Under the pieces are notes generated by a model. The model did not search any database. It was not told the origin of the DNA and saw only the letters and a program-made list of their open reading frames with translations. The translations under genes were made by a program, and so were the position numbers. Shown here piece after piece: positions 50,441 through 61,073 of a DNA stretch of 64,000 nt (within the stretch, counting starts at the first letter, position 1; each line of letters begins with the position of its first letter). The stretch comes from Ornithinimicrobium pratense (GTDB lineage: Bacteria > Actinomycetota > Actinomycetes > Actinomycetales > Dermatophilaceae): contig NZ_CP044427.1 in assembly GCF_008843165.1 (NCBI RefSeq), positions 2,852,001 through 2,916,000 on the forward strand, read 5' to 3'.

Positions 50441-52264
50441 TCATCTCTCACCCACGCGCAGCACGGCGACGCTGTCTGGCGGCAGCCGCAGAGCGCCGGA
50501 CGCCTGCTCGACGCCACCGAAGCTGGCCAGGACCCGTGCCCCGGGACCGTGCGCGACCTCGTGCGTGTTCCCACCCCCGAGCAGGGCCACCATCTGCACC
50601 TCGCCCCGGGTCACGGTCAGCAGCTCCCCGCCCTCGGCACCGTCCCCTCCGGTGAGGGCCTCCCTGGTCAGCGAGCCCTGGCCCAACGGGGTGGACCGGA
50701 GGCCGGGCTCCTCGCGCCGCAGGCGAAGCAGGTCGCGGTAGAACGCCAGCACCTCGGCATGCCCCGGTGAGTCGACCTCCGCCCAGCGCAGGGTGGAGGC
50801 CTCGACGGTGGCCGAGTCCTGCGGGTCTGGCACCGTTCCTCCCCAGCCGTGCTCGGCGAACTCGGCCTGCCGACCCTTCCGGATCGACTCAGCCAGCTCC
50901 TCCTCCTCGTGGTCGGTGAAGTACTGCCACGGCGTGCTGGCTCCCCACTCCTCACCCATGAAGAGCATGGGCGTGTAGGGCGAGGTGAGTAGCAGCGCCG
51001 CCCCGACGGCGTGCCGGCCGGCGCTGCTCCCGTGGTGGAGGCGGTCGCCCATGGCCCGGTTGCCGACCTGGTCGTGGGTCTGGAGGGAGACGACATACCG
51101 CCACCCGGGCGTGGTCGCCGGGTCCACCGACCGCCCGTGGACCCGCCCGCGGAAGGTGGAGAAGGTCCCGTCGTGGAAGAACGGGGTGCGGGCCAGCACC
51201 TTGCCCAGCGCGTCGGGGTCGGCGAAGTCGGCGTAGTAGCCCTGGGTCTCACCGGTGAGCAGGACGTGCAGCGCGTGGTGCACGTCGTCGGCCCACTGCC
51301 CGTGCAGCCCCAGGCCACCCGATCCCCCCTGGCCGCGCGGGGCCACCGTGGCGGGGTCGTTGCGGTCGGACTCGGCCACCAGGGTGCGGGGTATGCCGGT
51401 GCGCTCACCGATCTCGTCGGCCAGCGCGGACATCTCCTCCAGGACATGGGTGGCGCGGTCGTCGCGCAGCGCGTGCACGGCGTCCAGGCGCAGGCCGTCC
51501 AGGTGGAAGTCCTCCAGCCAGTGTCGGACGTTGCCGAGCAGGAAGGCACGCACACCGTCGCTGTGCGGGGCGTCGAGGTTGACCGCCTGGCCCCAGGGCG
51601 TGTGGTGCTGGTCGGTGAAATAGGGCCCGACCAGACCCAGGTAGTTACCGCTGGGCCCCAGGTGGTTGTGCACCACGTCGAGCCAGACGGCCAGACCCTT
51701 GGCGTGGGCGGCGTCGACGAAGCGGGCCAGGCCCTCGGGGCCGCCGTAGGGCTCGTGGACGGCGTAGAGCGCGACACCGTCGTAACCCCAGCCGTGCTCG
51801 CCCGGGAAGGCGGCGACGGGCATCAGCTCGACGACGCTGACCCCCAGGTCGACCAGGTGGTCCAGCCGCTCGATGGCCGCCTCGAAGGTCCCCTCCTGGG
51901 TGAAGGTCCCGACGTGCAGCTCGTAGACCGCGGCACCCTCCAGCGTGACCCCGGCCCAGTCCTGGTCGCTCCAGGTGAAGGCGGCGGTGTCTACCAGCTG
52001 GCTGGGGGCGTGCACCCCGTCGGGCTGGCGGCGTGAGCGCGGGTCCGGCACGGGGATGCCGCCGTCCACGCTGTAGGCGTAGCGCCCGTCGTGCGGCGTG
52101 GGGTCCGCCTCGACCGCCCACCACCCGCCCTCGGTCCGGGACATCGCGATGTGCTCTGCTGCCTCCGGATCGGCGCCCAGCAGCAGGTCGACCGCCTCGG
52201 CCTCCGGCGCCCAGAGGGTGAACCGGTGGCTGCCCGCCCCGGCGTGAACGGATCCGTGGCTCAT
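50441..52264 (-). CDS. treZ: Malto-oligosyltrehalose trehalohydrolase
   Basis: This 607-aa GH13 enzyme releases trehalose from maltooligosyltrehalose. It has an N-terminal beta-domain (SHRFTLWAPEAEAVDLLL), VYELHVGTFT, the nucleophile Asp in DGLRLDAVHALRDD, the acid/base Glu in LVAESDRNDPA and LQTHDQVGNRA. FMGEEWGASTPWQYFTDHEE is typical of TreZ. The start overlaps the treY stop (ATGA). The debranching partner TreX is not in the window. Confidence 0.95.
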   Translation of the reverse strand: MSHGSVHAGAGSHRFTLWAPEAEAVDLLLGADPEAAEHIAMSRTEGGWWAVEADPTPHDGRYAYSVDGGIPVPDPRSRRQPDGVHAPSQLVDTAAFTWSDQDWAGVTLEGAAVYELHVGTFTQEGTFEAAIERLDHLVDLGVSVVELMPVAAFPGEHGWGYDGVALYAVHEPYGGPEGLARFVDAAHAKGLAVWLDVVHNHLGPSGNYLGLVGPYFTDQHHTPWGQAVNLDAPHSDGVRAFLLGNVRHWLEDFHLDGLRLDAVHALRDDRATHVLEEMSALADEIGERTGIPRTLVAESDRNDPATVAPRGQGGSGGLGLHGQWADDVHHALHVLLTGETQGYYADFADPDALGKVLARTPFFHDGTFSTFRGRVHGRSVDPATTPGWRYVVSLQTHDQVGNRAMGDRLHHGSSAGRHAVGAALLLTSPYTPMLFMGEEWGASTPWQYFTDHEEEELAESIRKGRQAEFAEHGWGGTVPDPQDSATVEASTLRWAEVDSPGHAEVLAFYRDLLRLRREEPGLRSTPLGQGSLTREALTGGDGAEGGELLTVTRGEVQMVALLGGGNTHEVAHGPGARVLASFGGVEQASGALRLPPDSVAVLRVGER

Positions 52265-54774
52265 CGTCCACCCTCCCGAAGGTCGTGGGCCCGCACCAGC
52301 AGGGCGACGGGGCGGTCGGTGAAGACGTCGGCGGCCAGCACCGAGCCGGTGCCGCCGCCCTCGTCCTGGATGTGGTGCTCGGCGCCGGTGAGGGCATCGA
52401 TCCAGGTGTCCGCGGGCAGCGGGACCCGGGTCTCGCCCAGCCCGCCCGCCGCGCCCAGCGCGCGCGGGGCCCGGATCGTCAAGGTGGCGGCGACCCCGCC
52501 CCGCACGAAGCCCAGGACGTGCGGGCCGGCTTCAACGGGCTGATAGTCGGCGCCGGGGCCGTAGGCCTGCGGCAACCACGACCGCAGCCGCAGGGCCCGG
52601 GTCGTGACCCAGAGCACCTCGTCGTCCAGGTCCGTCGGCCACCCGGTCGAGTCGAGCCGCTCCAGCCGCTCCACCATCTCGTCATAGTCGACGGGGCGGC
52701 GGTTGTCCGGGTCGACCAGCGACAGGTCGACCCGGCCGGCGCTCTGGTAGGTGTCGGGCACGCCGGGCAGGGTGAGCTGGAGCAACTTCTGCGCCAGCAT
52801 GAGGGTGCGGATGGTCAGCTCGTTGTCCCGGATCGCCGCCCCGATGGCCTCAGCCACCTCACCCTCGGAGACCATCTCGCCGGCCAGGGCAAGCACCCGT
52901 GCCTCGTAGTCCACGTCCGGTTCCACCCAGGTGCTGTGCTGCTTGGCCTCCCGCATCGCCTTGGTGAGGTAGTCACCCAGCCGTTCCTCGCTGACCCGGC
53001 CGGCACCGACCAGGGTCTGCCAGATGAGGTGCGCCGTGGGCGGGTCGACCCCATGCTGCTCCGCGGCGTCCCGACCGAGGTTGGCCAGCCTGCTCCAGGC
53101 CTCCCAGTCACCGGCCACGGCCAGGATCCGGGCCCGTACCCCCTCGCTGCGCTTGGTGTCGTGGGTGGACAAGGTGGTCATCCCCAGCGGCCAGTGCTCC
53201 GCCTGGTGCCGGGCCCAGGCGTGCAGGAGGTCCACGCCGCCGTCCGGGGTGAGCCCCACCGAAGGGTCTGCCCCGACCTCGTTCAGGGCGACGAGCCGGT
53301 GCCAGCGGTAGAAGGCGGTGTCCTCGATCCCCTTGGCCATGACCGGGCCGGTCGTCTGCTGGAAGCGGACGCACAGGTCGATCGCCGCGGCGGGGTCGCT
53401 CACGCAGCCCTGGGGGTAGAGCAGCACGCCGACCAGCGCCTCCAGCTCGGGCCGCAGGTCCTCCCGGGCGGCGACCGCCCGGGCCAGCCCCTCGCGCAGT
53501 GGGGCCGCCATCGCCTCGTCGTGGGCGGAGGGCGGGGCGCCGGGGCGGACGTAGGCGCGGTAGGCGTGGACCGAGACCAGCAGCTCGGTCAGCGCCTCGC
53601 ACAGCCGGTCTGGGTCGTGGTGGGGCAGCGCCTCGCGCGCCCTGCGCATGAGCCGGCTGACCTCGGGCACGAGCAGCCGGTCGACGGCCAGCCGCTTGCA
53701 CCGCTCGATCTCCACGTGGATGTCCGGCTCACCGCCCGTGGCCACCCAGGCGTTGGTGACGACGTCGGTCGTCGTCGGGTCGACCAGTGCGGCGGACAGG
53801 GCTGCGTTCGCGTCATACCCCGTCGTGCCCTCGCATGCCCACCCCTTGGGCAGCCGCTCGTTACCCTCGAGGATCTTCTCCACCCACACCGGCGTGCCGG
53901 CCCGCAGGTGGGCACGCAGCTGCTCCAGGTAGCCGGTCGGGTCGGCGAGGCCGTCGGGGTGGTCGATGCGGAAGCCGTCGACGACGCCGCGGTGGTGCAG
54001 GTCGAGCAACAGCTCGTGGGTCTCGGCGAAGACGTCGGGCTCCTCCACCCGCACCCCGATCAGTCCGTCGACCTCGAAGAAGCGGCGGTAGTTGAGCAGC
54101 TCACCCCCCTCGAGCCAGGACCCGAGCAGCCAGTGCTGAGCGTCGAGCACAACGGTGAGGGCGGCCCGGCTCTCCGGCCCGTCCGGGTGCTCCTGCGCGA
54201 GTTGCTCGGTCCCGGGAGCCAGCGGCAGCACGTGCTCGTGGTAGCGCACCACCGGCTTTCCGGCGGCGGGGCCCTCGTCCTCCCGGCCGGTGTCGAGGCT
54301 GATCTCCCCGCGGGCGACCACCTCGGTCAGGGTGTCCCCGAGCACGGGCAGCCCCAGGCGGCCGGACAGGTGGTCCCAGTCGATGTCGAACCAGTGCGCC
54401 CGGGGCGCGGTGCGGCCCTCCCGCAGCACCTCCCACAGCGGGGCGTTGCGCCAGAACGGCGCGACCATCGCCATGTGGTTGGGCACGACGTCGACGATCA
54501 GGCCCATCCCGCGCTCGTGGCAGGCGGCGGCCAGCTCCTCCAGCGCCTCCTGGCCCCCGATCTCGGGGTTGATCTCGGTGTGGTCGACCACGTCGTAGCC
54601 GTGCTCGGAGCCGGGGACGGCCGTCAGCACCGGGGAGAGATAGACGTGGCTGACCCCCAGGGCGTGGATGTAGGGCACGACCTCCAGCGCGTCGGCGCAG
54701 GTGAATTCGGCGTGCAGCTGCAGCCGGTAGGTGGCGGTGAGGGGACGGGGCTCGGCGGTGTCGGCGTTCGTCAT
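52261..54774 (-). CDS. treY: Maltooligosyl trehalose synthase
   Basis: This 837-aa GH13 enzyme rearranges the reducing end of maltodextrin to an alpha,alpha-1,1 link. Motifs are ATYRLQLHAEFTCADALEVV, HGYDVVDHTEINPEIGG, DVVPNHMA, the catalytic Asp in GFRIDHPDGLADP, Glu in VEKILEGNERLP and STHDTKRSEGVRAR. ATG 54774 starts close to the first conserved segment. Earlier in-frame starts are not conserved. It is coupled to treZ. Confidence 0.95.
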   Translation of the reverse strand: MTNADTAEPRPLTATYRLQLHAEFTCADALEVVPYIHALGVSHVYLSPVLTAVPGSEHGYDVVDHTEINPEIGGQEALEELAAACHERGMGLIVDVVPNHMAMVAPFWRNAPLWEVLREGRTAPRAHWFDIDWDHLSGRLGLPVLGDTLTEVVARGEISLDTGREDEGPAAGKPVVRYHEHVLPLAPGTEQLAQEHPDGPESRAALTVVLDAQHWLLGSWLEGGELLNYRRFFEVDGLIGVRVEEPDVFAETHELLLDLHHRGVVDGFRIDHPDGLADPTGYLEQLRAHLRAGTPVWVEKILEGNERLPKGWACEGTTGYDANAALSAALVDPTTTDVVTNAWVATGGEPDIHVEIERCKRLAVDRLLVPEVSRLMRRAREALPHHDPDRLCEALTELLVSVHAYRAYVRPGAPPSAHDEAMAAPLREGLARAVAAREDLRPELEALVGVLLYPQGCVSDPAAAIDLCVRFQQTTGPVMAKGIEDTAFYRWHRLVALNEVGADPSVGLTPDGGVDLLHAWARHQAEHWPLGMTTLSTHDTKRSEGVRARILAVAGDWEAWSRLANLGRDAAEQHGVDPPTAHLIWQTLVGAGRVSEERLGDYLTKAMREAKQHSTWVEPDVDYEARVLALAGEMVSEGEVAEAIGAAIRDNELTIRTLMLAQKLLQLTLPGVPDTYQSAGRVDLSLVDPDNRRPVDYDEMVERLERLDSTGWPTDLDDEVLWVTTRALRLRSWLPQAYGPGADYQPVEAGPHVLGFVRGGVAATLTIRAPRALGAAGGLGETRVPLPADTWIDALTGAEHHIQDEGGGTGSVLAADVFTDRPVALLVRAHDLREGGR

Positions 54775-54896
54775 GTCCGGATCAGTGTCCCAGCAGGATC
54801 GTCCCTCGACCACTCCGAGAAGCCCGCCGCCATCCGGCAGGGGGGCCCGCGGCCGTCCCGGACCTAGCATGGGCCCACCGGCACCCAGGAGGCATC

Positions 54897-55766
54897 ATGA
54901 GCGAGGGCGGCTCCCGTCCGACCGACGACGTCGTTGCGCAAGATCGGGACGGCCACGTCGACCCGGCTGCCGACCGGCCCGAGCCCGAGGTCGTGGAGTC
55001 CTTCGAGGGCAGCGCCGAGAAGGGTGCGGACCGGCTGCACCGCACCTGGCGGGCGCTGCTGACAACCGGTATTTTTGGCGGGCTCGAGATCGGGCTGGGC
55101 ATCCTGGCCTACCTGGCGGTGCTGCACGGGACCGGCAGCCACCTGCTGGCCGGGCTGGCCTTCGGCATCGGCTTCGTCGCCCTCTACCTCGCGCACAGCG
55201 AGCTGTTCACCGAGGGCTTCCTGCTGCCGATCATGGCCATCTTCGCTGGCCGTGGCACCGTGCTGCAGCTGATGCGGCTATGGGGGGTGACCCTGCTGAC
55301 CAACCTTGCCGGTGGGTGGGTCTTCATGTGGTTGGTGGTCCAGGCCTTCCCCGAGTTCTCCGACCTGCTGGCCGAGACCGCCCGGCACTTCGTCGACGCA
55401 CCCCTGGACCTGCAGGCCGTCGCCCTGTCGCTTCTCGGCGGTTTCGTCATCACCGTGCTGACGAGGATGCAGCAGGGCACCGACTCCGACGGGGTCAAGG
55501 TCGTGGCCGCCTTCTCCGCCGGCTTCCTCCTGGCCGGGCTGAGCCTCTTCCACTCGGTGCTGGACTCCATCCTCATCTTTGGCGCCATCCACGCCGGGGC
55601 CGCGGTGAGCTATGCCGACTGGCTGGGCTGGTTCTGGTACGTCGTCCCGCTGAATGTCCTGGGCGGCCTGGTCTTCGTCACCTCCCTGCGGCTGGTCCGG
55701 GCCAGCGAGCTGCCCGAGGCGCCCGGTCCGGACGGCGGCCTCGAGCAGGACACACCCGGTCGCTGA
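54897..55766 (+). CDS. Formate/nitrite transporter family channel (YfdC-like)
   Basis: This 289-aa protein has a long charged N-terminus (1-50) and six membrane helices. The FNT-type segments are [20 protein letters not shown] and [19 protein letters not shown], with the family's broken-helix regions. FNT channels pass small anions such as formate or nitrite. The extended N-terminus and helix content fit the YfdC-like subgroup, whose substrate is not established. ATG 54897 has an AGGAGG site. Confidence 0.85.
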   Translation: MSEGGSRPTDDVVAQDRDGHVDPAADRPEPEVVESFEGSAEKGADRLHRTWRALLTTGIFGGLEIGLGILAYLAVLHGTGSHLLAGLAFGIGFVALYLAHSELFTEGFLLPIMAIFAGRGTVLQLMRLWGVTLLTNLAGGWVFMWLVVQAFPEFSDLLAETARHFVDAPLDLQAVALSLLGGFVITVLTRMQQGTDSDGVKVVAAFSAGFLLAGLSLFHSVLDSILIFGAIHAGAAVSYADWLGWFWYVVPLNVLGGLVFVTSLRLVRASELPEAPGPDGGLEQDTPGR

Positions 55767-55803
55767 ACCCACCGCGCAGATTGGTGCCGATCAGCTCGCC
55801 ACC

Positions 55804-55809
55804 TACAGT
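55804..55809 (+). promoter_or_regulatory. Leaderless -10 box for metH
   Basis: TACAGT ends 6 nt before GTG 55816. No cobalamin riboswitch fits in the 49-bp gap after the FNT gene. Confidence 0.5.
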
Positions 55810-55815
55810 GGACGG

Positions 55816-58800
55816 GTGCCGCCTGTGACCGCCCCTGCCGAAGCATCTTCCTCGGAGCATGCGCTGCGTGCCGCAGCACACCGAAGGATCCTCGTCCTGG
55901 ACGGCGGGTACGGGTCAATGCTGCAGCAGGAGGGGCTGACCGAGGAAGACTTCCACGGCGAGGGGCCGCAGTGGGAGGCGCACCGGGGCACCGCGCTGCG
56001 GGGCAACTTCGACCTGCTCGGGCTGACCCGGCCCGAGGTCATCGCGGGGGTGCATCGGGCCTACCTGGAGGCCGGCGCCGACATCCTCACCACCAACTCC
56101 TTCTCGGCCACCTCGATCGCCCAGGCCGACTACGGCACCGAGGCGCTGGTGCGGGAGATGAACCTGGCCGCAGCCCGGGTCGCGCGGCAGGTGGCCGACG
56201 AGGTCGCCGCCGCCACCGGCCGCCCGCGCTGGGTGGCCGGATCGCTGGGCCCGACCAACCGCACCGCCTCCCTCTCCCCCGACGTCGAGCGCCCGGAGCT
56301 GCGGACCGTCACCTACGAGCAGCTGCGGGAGGCGTACGCCGAGCAGACCGAGGCCCTGCTGGAGGGCGGCGCCGACCTGCTCCTGGTCGAGACGGTCTTC
56401 GACACGCTCAACGCCAAGGCGGCCCTGCACGCGATCGCCGACGTGCAGCAGCGGCGGGCCGGCACCGGCGCGACTCCGGTCCCGGTGCTGCTCTCCGGCA
56501 CCATCACCGACGCCTCCGGGCGGACCCTGTCGGGACAGACGCCTGAGGCCTTCGCCGTCTCCACCGAGCACGCCCCCCTGCTCTCGGTGGGGCTGAACTG
56601 CGCACTGGGCGCCGAGGCCATGCGCCCGCACCTGCGCGAGCTCGGGGCAGCCGCGACCGCCGGCACGCTCACCTCGGTGCATCCCAACGCAGGGCTGCCC
56701 AACGCCTTCGGGGGTATGACGACACACCGGAGGAGATGGCGCAGGTCCTGAGTGAGATGGCCCGGGAAGGGCTGCTCAACATTGTCGGCGGCTGCTGCGG
56801 CACCACCCCCGAGCACATCCGGGCCATCGCCGAGGCCGTGGAGACGGTGGCCCCGCGTGTCCCCGTGGAGCCCACCCCATATCTGCGTACCTCGGGGCTG
56901 GAGGCCTTCACCCTCACCCCCGACGTCAACTTCGTCAACATCGGTGAACGCACCAACATCACCGGCAGCCCCCGCTTCTCCCGGGCCGTGCTGGAGGGCG
57001 ACTGGGACGCCGCCGTGGCGATCGCGCGCCAGCAGGTGGAGGCCGGGGCGCAGCTGGTCGACGTCAACGTCGACGAAGGGATGCTGGACGGGCCGGCGAC
57101 GATGACCCACTTCCTCAACCTGCTGGCGGTCGAGCCGGACGTCGCCCGGGTGCCGGTGATGGTCGACTCCTCCCGGTGGGAGGTGCTCGAGGCCGGGCTG
57201 CGCTGTCTGCAGGGCAAGGGCGTGGTGAACTCGCTGTCGCTCAAGGACGGCGAGGAGGAGTTCCTGCGCCGGGCGGCGGTGGTGCGCCGTTACGGCGCGG
57301 CTGTGGTCGTCATGGCCTTCGACGAGACCGGCCAGGCCGACACCTACGAGCGGCGGATCACGGTGTGCGAGAGGGCTTTCCGCCTGCTGACCGAGGCCTC
57401 GACCCGGCTGCCTGACCCCTTCCCCGCCCACGACGTCATCTTCGACCCCAACGTCCTGACCGTGGCGACCGGGATGAGCGAGCACGACCGCTACGCCCTG
57501 GACTTCATCCAAGCCACCCGGTGGATCAAGGAGCACCTGCCGGGCGCGCTGGTCTCCGGCGGGATCTCCAACGTCTCCTTCTCCTTCCGCGGCAACAACA
57601 CCGTGCGGGAGGCGATGCACACCGTCTTCCTCCTGCACGCGATCCGTGCCGGGCTGGACATGGGCATCGTCAACGCCGGCATGCTGGGCGTCTACGAGGA
57701 CATCGAGCCCGAGCTGCGGCAGGCCGTCGAGGACGTCATCCTGGCCCGCCGAGAGGATGCGACCGAGCGGCTGATCGAGCTGGCAGAGCGGATCAAGGCC
57801 GCCGGCGACTCCTCCGGCGGCTCGGCCGCCGGGGCCGCCGCTGCTGCGGCCAAGCTCACCTGGCGCGAGGCCCCGGTCACCGAGCGGCTGCGGCACGCGC
57901 TGGTCCACGGCATCGACGCCTATGTCGTCGAGGACGCCGAGCAGGCCTACCAGGAGCTGGGCTCCCCGCTACAGGTCATCGAGGGCCCTCTCATGGCCGG
58001 GATGGACGTGGTCGGCGACCTCTTCGGCGCCGGGAAGATGTTCCTGCCCCAGGTGGTGAAGTCGGCGCGGGTGATGAAGAAGGCGGTCGCCCACCTGACG
58101 CCCTACCTGGAGGCCGACGCCGCCGCCACCGGAGGGCGGACCAAGGGACGGATCGTCCTGGCCACCGTCAAGGGCGACGTCCATGACATCGGCAAGAACA
58201 TCGTCGGGGTCGTGCTGGGTTGCAACGGTTATGAGGTCACCGACCTAGGCGTCATGGTCCCGGCAGAGAAGCTGCTGGAGGCCGCCGACCAGCTGGGCGC
58301 GGACATCGTCGGGGTGTCCGGGCTGATCACCCCGAGCCTGGACGAGATGGTCACCCTGGCCAGCGAGATGCAGCGGCGCGGGCTGCGCACCCCGTTGCTC
58401 ATCGGTGGCGCGACCACGTCAGCCGCGCACACCGCGGTCAAGATCGACCCGGCCTACGAGGGCACGGTGGTGCACGTCGTCGACGCCTCTCGCGCCGTCG
58501 GGGTCGTCTCCGACGCCATCCACCACGAGGAGAAGCTGCGCGACCGCGTCACCGGGACCTACGCCGAGCTGCGCAAGCGGCACGGCGCCAAGGAGGTGCA
58601 GCTGGTGCCCCTGGAGCAGGCCCGCCAGGACAGCCGCGCAGTGGCCGAGCCGGTGGCGACATCTCCGGCGCTGCTGGGCACGCAGGTCCTGGAGCCCACG
58701 CTAAGCGAGCTGGTTGGGGTTGTGGACTGGACCCCGTTCTTCTCCGCGTGGGAGCTGCGCGGGTCCTACCCGCGGATCCTGGAGGACCCGAAGGTCGGTG

Positions 58801-59552
58801 AGCAGGCACGCGCGACCTGGGAGGACGGGCAGCGCTGGCTGGGGCGGATCTTGGACGAGCAGCTGCTCCGGGCCCGGGGCGTGGTGGGGCTGTGGCCCGC
58901 CCGGCGCGAAGGGGACGACATCGTCCTGGAGGTAGAGGGCACGGCGACCGTGCTGCATACCCTCCGGCAGCAGCGGGAGCGCCGCCAGGGCGGGTATGCG
59001 GCGCTGGCCGACTTCGTGGCCGCGCCGGACGAGCAGGGGCGGGCCCGCGACCACGTCGGGGCGTTCGCGGTCTCGATTCACGGCGCGGAGGAGCTGGCCG
59101 ACGGGCTGCGAGCCGAGCACGACGACTACGGCGCGATCATGGTCCAGGTGTTGGCGGACCGCCTGGCTGAGGCCTTCGCCGAGTGGGCGCACCGCGAGGT
59201 GCGCACACGGCTGTGGGGCTACGCCCCGCAGGAGGACCTGCCGATGGCGGACCTGATCAAGGAACGCTATGACGGCATCCGGCCCGCGCCGGGATACCCC
59301 GCGCAGCCGGACCACACGGAGAAGTTCACCCTGTGGCAGCTGCTGGACGCGGAGGCGTCGGCTGCCCTGCGGCTGACCGAGCACGGCGCGATGTGGCCCA
59401 ACAGCGCGGTCTCCGGGCTGATCATCGGCCACCCGGAGGCGCGCTACTTCGCGGTGGGCCGGATCGGTCAGGACCAGGTCGAGGACTATGCCCGGCGCAA
59501 GGGCTGGACGGTGCCGGAGGCCGAGCGCTGGCTGGGGCCGTTACTGCGTTGA
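55816..59552 (+). pseudogene. metH: Cobalamin-dependent methionine synthase, interrupted by a one-base frameshift
   Basis: The first frame (55816-56751) encodes the homocysteine-binding domain ([47 protein letters not shown]). The second (from about 56715 to 59552) encodes the rest: the zinc motif [11 protein letters not shown], the pterin domain INIGERTN-like [15 protein letters not shown], the B12 motif [13 protein letters not shown] and the activation domain [15 protein letters not shown]. Frames join if one base is restored between 56714 and 56715 (GG-TAT), which gives 1245 codons, the normal MetH length. It is either a sequencing error or a recent inactivation. All domains are otherwise intact. 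Confidence 0.9.
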
Positions 59553-60236
59553 GGTCTGCGACCTCGGCCACTCCCAGGCACCGGACAACGCGTAGCGCCG
59601 GCCTTCCAGCACGACCGCCTCGAAGTCCAGAGGCACGTCCAGCACGACGACACCGCTGGCCTCCTCCCCCGGCCCGAGCGCCTCCGGGAGGCGCTCGTCC
59701 TCCGGGAGGCAGTCGGCGGCGTTGCCGAGCAGCCCCTCCACCAGGCCCCCGTCGCGCAGCCGGACCTGGAAGTCCTGGGCGGTCAGGGGGAACTGGGCCA
59801 GGCCCTGTTCCTCCATGTCCGCGCCGGTCTCGGCCGCGATCTGCAGTGCGAGGAAGTAGCCGTTCTCCGGCTCGGCACGGTCGTTCGGGCAGTCCCCCAG
59901 CAGCTCCATCTCCTCGATGACGAACGCCGCGACGAGCTGGCTGTCGAGGTAGATCCCGGTCCACTCACCGACGTTCTGGCTCACGTAGCCCTCCAGGCCC
60001 GGGCTCATGATCTGGGCCCCCCACTCACGGTCTGCCTCCGCGTCGTCGGGCCCCGGGGGGTCGGTCTCGTCGGCCGTGTCCTCCCCCGTCTCGGCGGGAG
60101 ACCGGTCAGGTGTCGGCTCCTGGGTCCCGGACGGTGCGGTCTGGTCCGCGGGAACCTCTGCGGCCTCCTGTCCCGTGCACCCCACCAGGAGCGCGGCCGC
60201 GAGCGCAGCGATCGGTGTCGTCCTCAGTCGTCCCGT
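59541..60236 (-). CDS. Lipoprotein of a small paralogous pair (upstream member by coordinate)
   Basis: This 231-aa protein has a signal with lipobox ALLVGC, then an acidic Pro/Thr/Glu-rich linker (about 22-65). The globular part ends [21 protein letters not shown], closely like the end of the neighbour at 60328-60963 (GMIVLDVPEGTRAVVLEGQPF). The folded part, with two disulfide-capable cysteines, resembles DUF4352-type immunoglobulin-like extracytoplasmic domains. Role unknown. GTG 60236 gives the proper signal. Its 3' end overlaps the metH 3' end by 12 bp in convergent orientation. Confidence 0.75.
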   Translation of the reverse strand, partial: TGRLRTTPIAALAAALLVGCTGQEAAEVPADQTAPSGTQEPTPDRSPAETGEDTADETDPPGPDDAEADREWGAQIMSPGLEGYVSQNVGEWTGIYLDSQLVAAFVIEEMELLGDCPNDRAEPENGYFLALQIAAETGADMEEQGLAQFPLTAQDFQVRLRDGGLVEGLLGNAADCLPEDERLPEALGPGEEASGVVVLDVPLDFEAVVLEGRRYALSGAWEWPRSQTSTQ

Positions 60237-60327
60237 CACGAGAGCCCCTTCGTCGGTGTCGGCTCCGTCCACCGTAAGCCAGCGGGGCGCGGCGGTGCAG
60301 AGGCTGGGACGGGGCGAGCGCCGACGG

Positions 60328-60963
60328 TCAGGGCAGGCTCCACTCCCAGCCGTGCACGCTGCGGAAGGGCTGACCCTCCAGCACCACGGCCCGGGTCCCC
60401 TCCGGCACGTCCAGCACGATCATCCCGGTGACGCTCAGCCCGGCCGAGACGGCGTCGGGCAGGTACTCCTCGCGCGGGAGGCAGGTGCGCCCCTCGCCCA
60501 GCAGCCGGCCCTGGGGCTCCCCCTCAGGCAACACCGCGATGAACTGCTCCGGGTGCAGGTTGAAGGTGGCTCGCGAGCCCGTCTCCCCCAGCTGGGGGCT
60601 GGTCTGCACCTCGACCTCGAGGCCGATGAACCGGCCGTTGACCGGCTCCACCGCGTCCTCCGCGGTGCAGCGCAGGTCGGGATCGATCCGGGTGATGCGG
60701 AAGACGGCGTCCGTCAGCTGGTCCTCGTCGTCGCGCAGACCCGCCCATTGGCCGGTGCGCTTCAGCAGGGTGCCCCGCTCATCGTGGACGGCCGAGGAAC
60801 CGAAGTCCTTGCCGGCGGTGATGTCGACCGGCCCCGTGGTCTCCCGCGCCGCGTCCACTGCGGAGATCTCTTCCTCCGAGATCGCCCCGTTGCCATCCCC
60901 GACACACCCCGCGCCCAGGAGGGCAGCCAGACTGGTCGTCAGCAGCGGCCCGGCACGGCGCAT
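60328..60963 (-). CDS. Lipoprotein of a small paralogous pair (second member)
   Basis: This 211-aa protein has the lipobox ALLGAGC, a short charged linker and a domain with VFRITRIDPDLRCTAEDA, GRFIGLEVEVQTSPQ and SVTGMIVLDVPEGTRAVVLE. The last 40 residues align with the preceding lipoprotein gene, pointing to a tandem duplication with divergence. ATG 60963 is preferred, since longer frames upstream add a non-signal peptide. It is 91 bp upstream of its paralogue on the same strand. Confidence 0.75.
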   Translation of the reverse strand: MRRAGPLLTTSLAALLGAGCVGDGNGAISEEEISAVDAARETTGPVDITAGKDFGSSAVHDERGTLLKRTGQWAGLRDDEDQLTDAVFRITRIDPDLRCTAEDAVEPVNGRFIGLEVEVQTSPQLGETGSRATFNLHPEQFIAVLPEGEPQGRLLGEGRTCLPREEYLPDAVSAGLSVTGMIVLDVPEGTRAVVLEGQPFRSVHGWEWSLP

Positions 60964-61073
60964 GGTCCGGGTCTCCCTCCGTCGGTGTCCAGTGATCCTA
61001 CCGAGAGCACCTGCCCCGACCTGTCCGAACCTGCACGGACCCCGGCCGGACCGCCTTGCCAGACTGGCCTGCA

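Noticed and set aside
52285..54867. Long plus-strand open frame opposite treY
   Set aside because: It mirrors treY, which has all its GH13 motifs. Composition is typical of an antisense shadow (Gly/Arg/Val/His-rich).
55767..55815. Cobalamin riboswitch ahead of metH
   Set aside because: The gap is 49 bp and the promoter looks leaderless, so there is no room for the aptamer.
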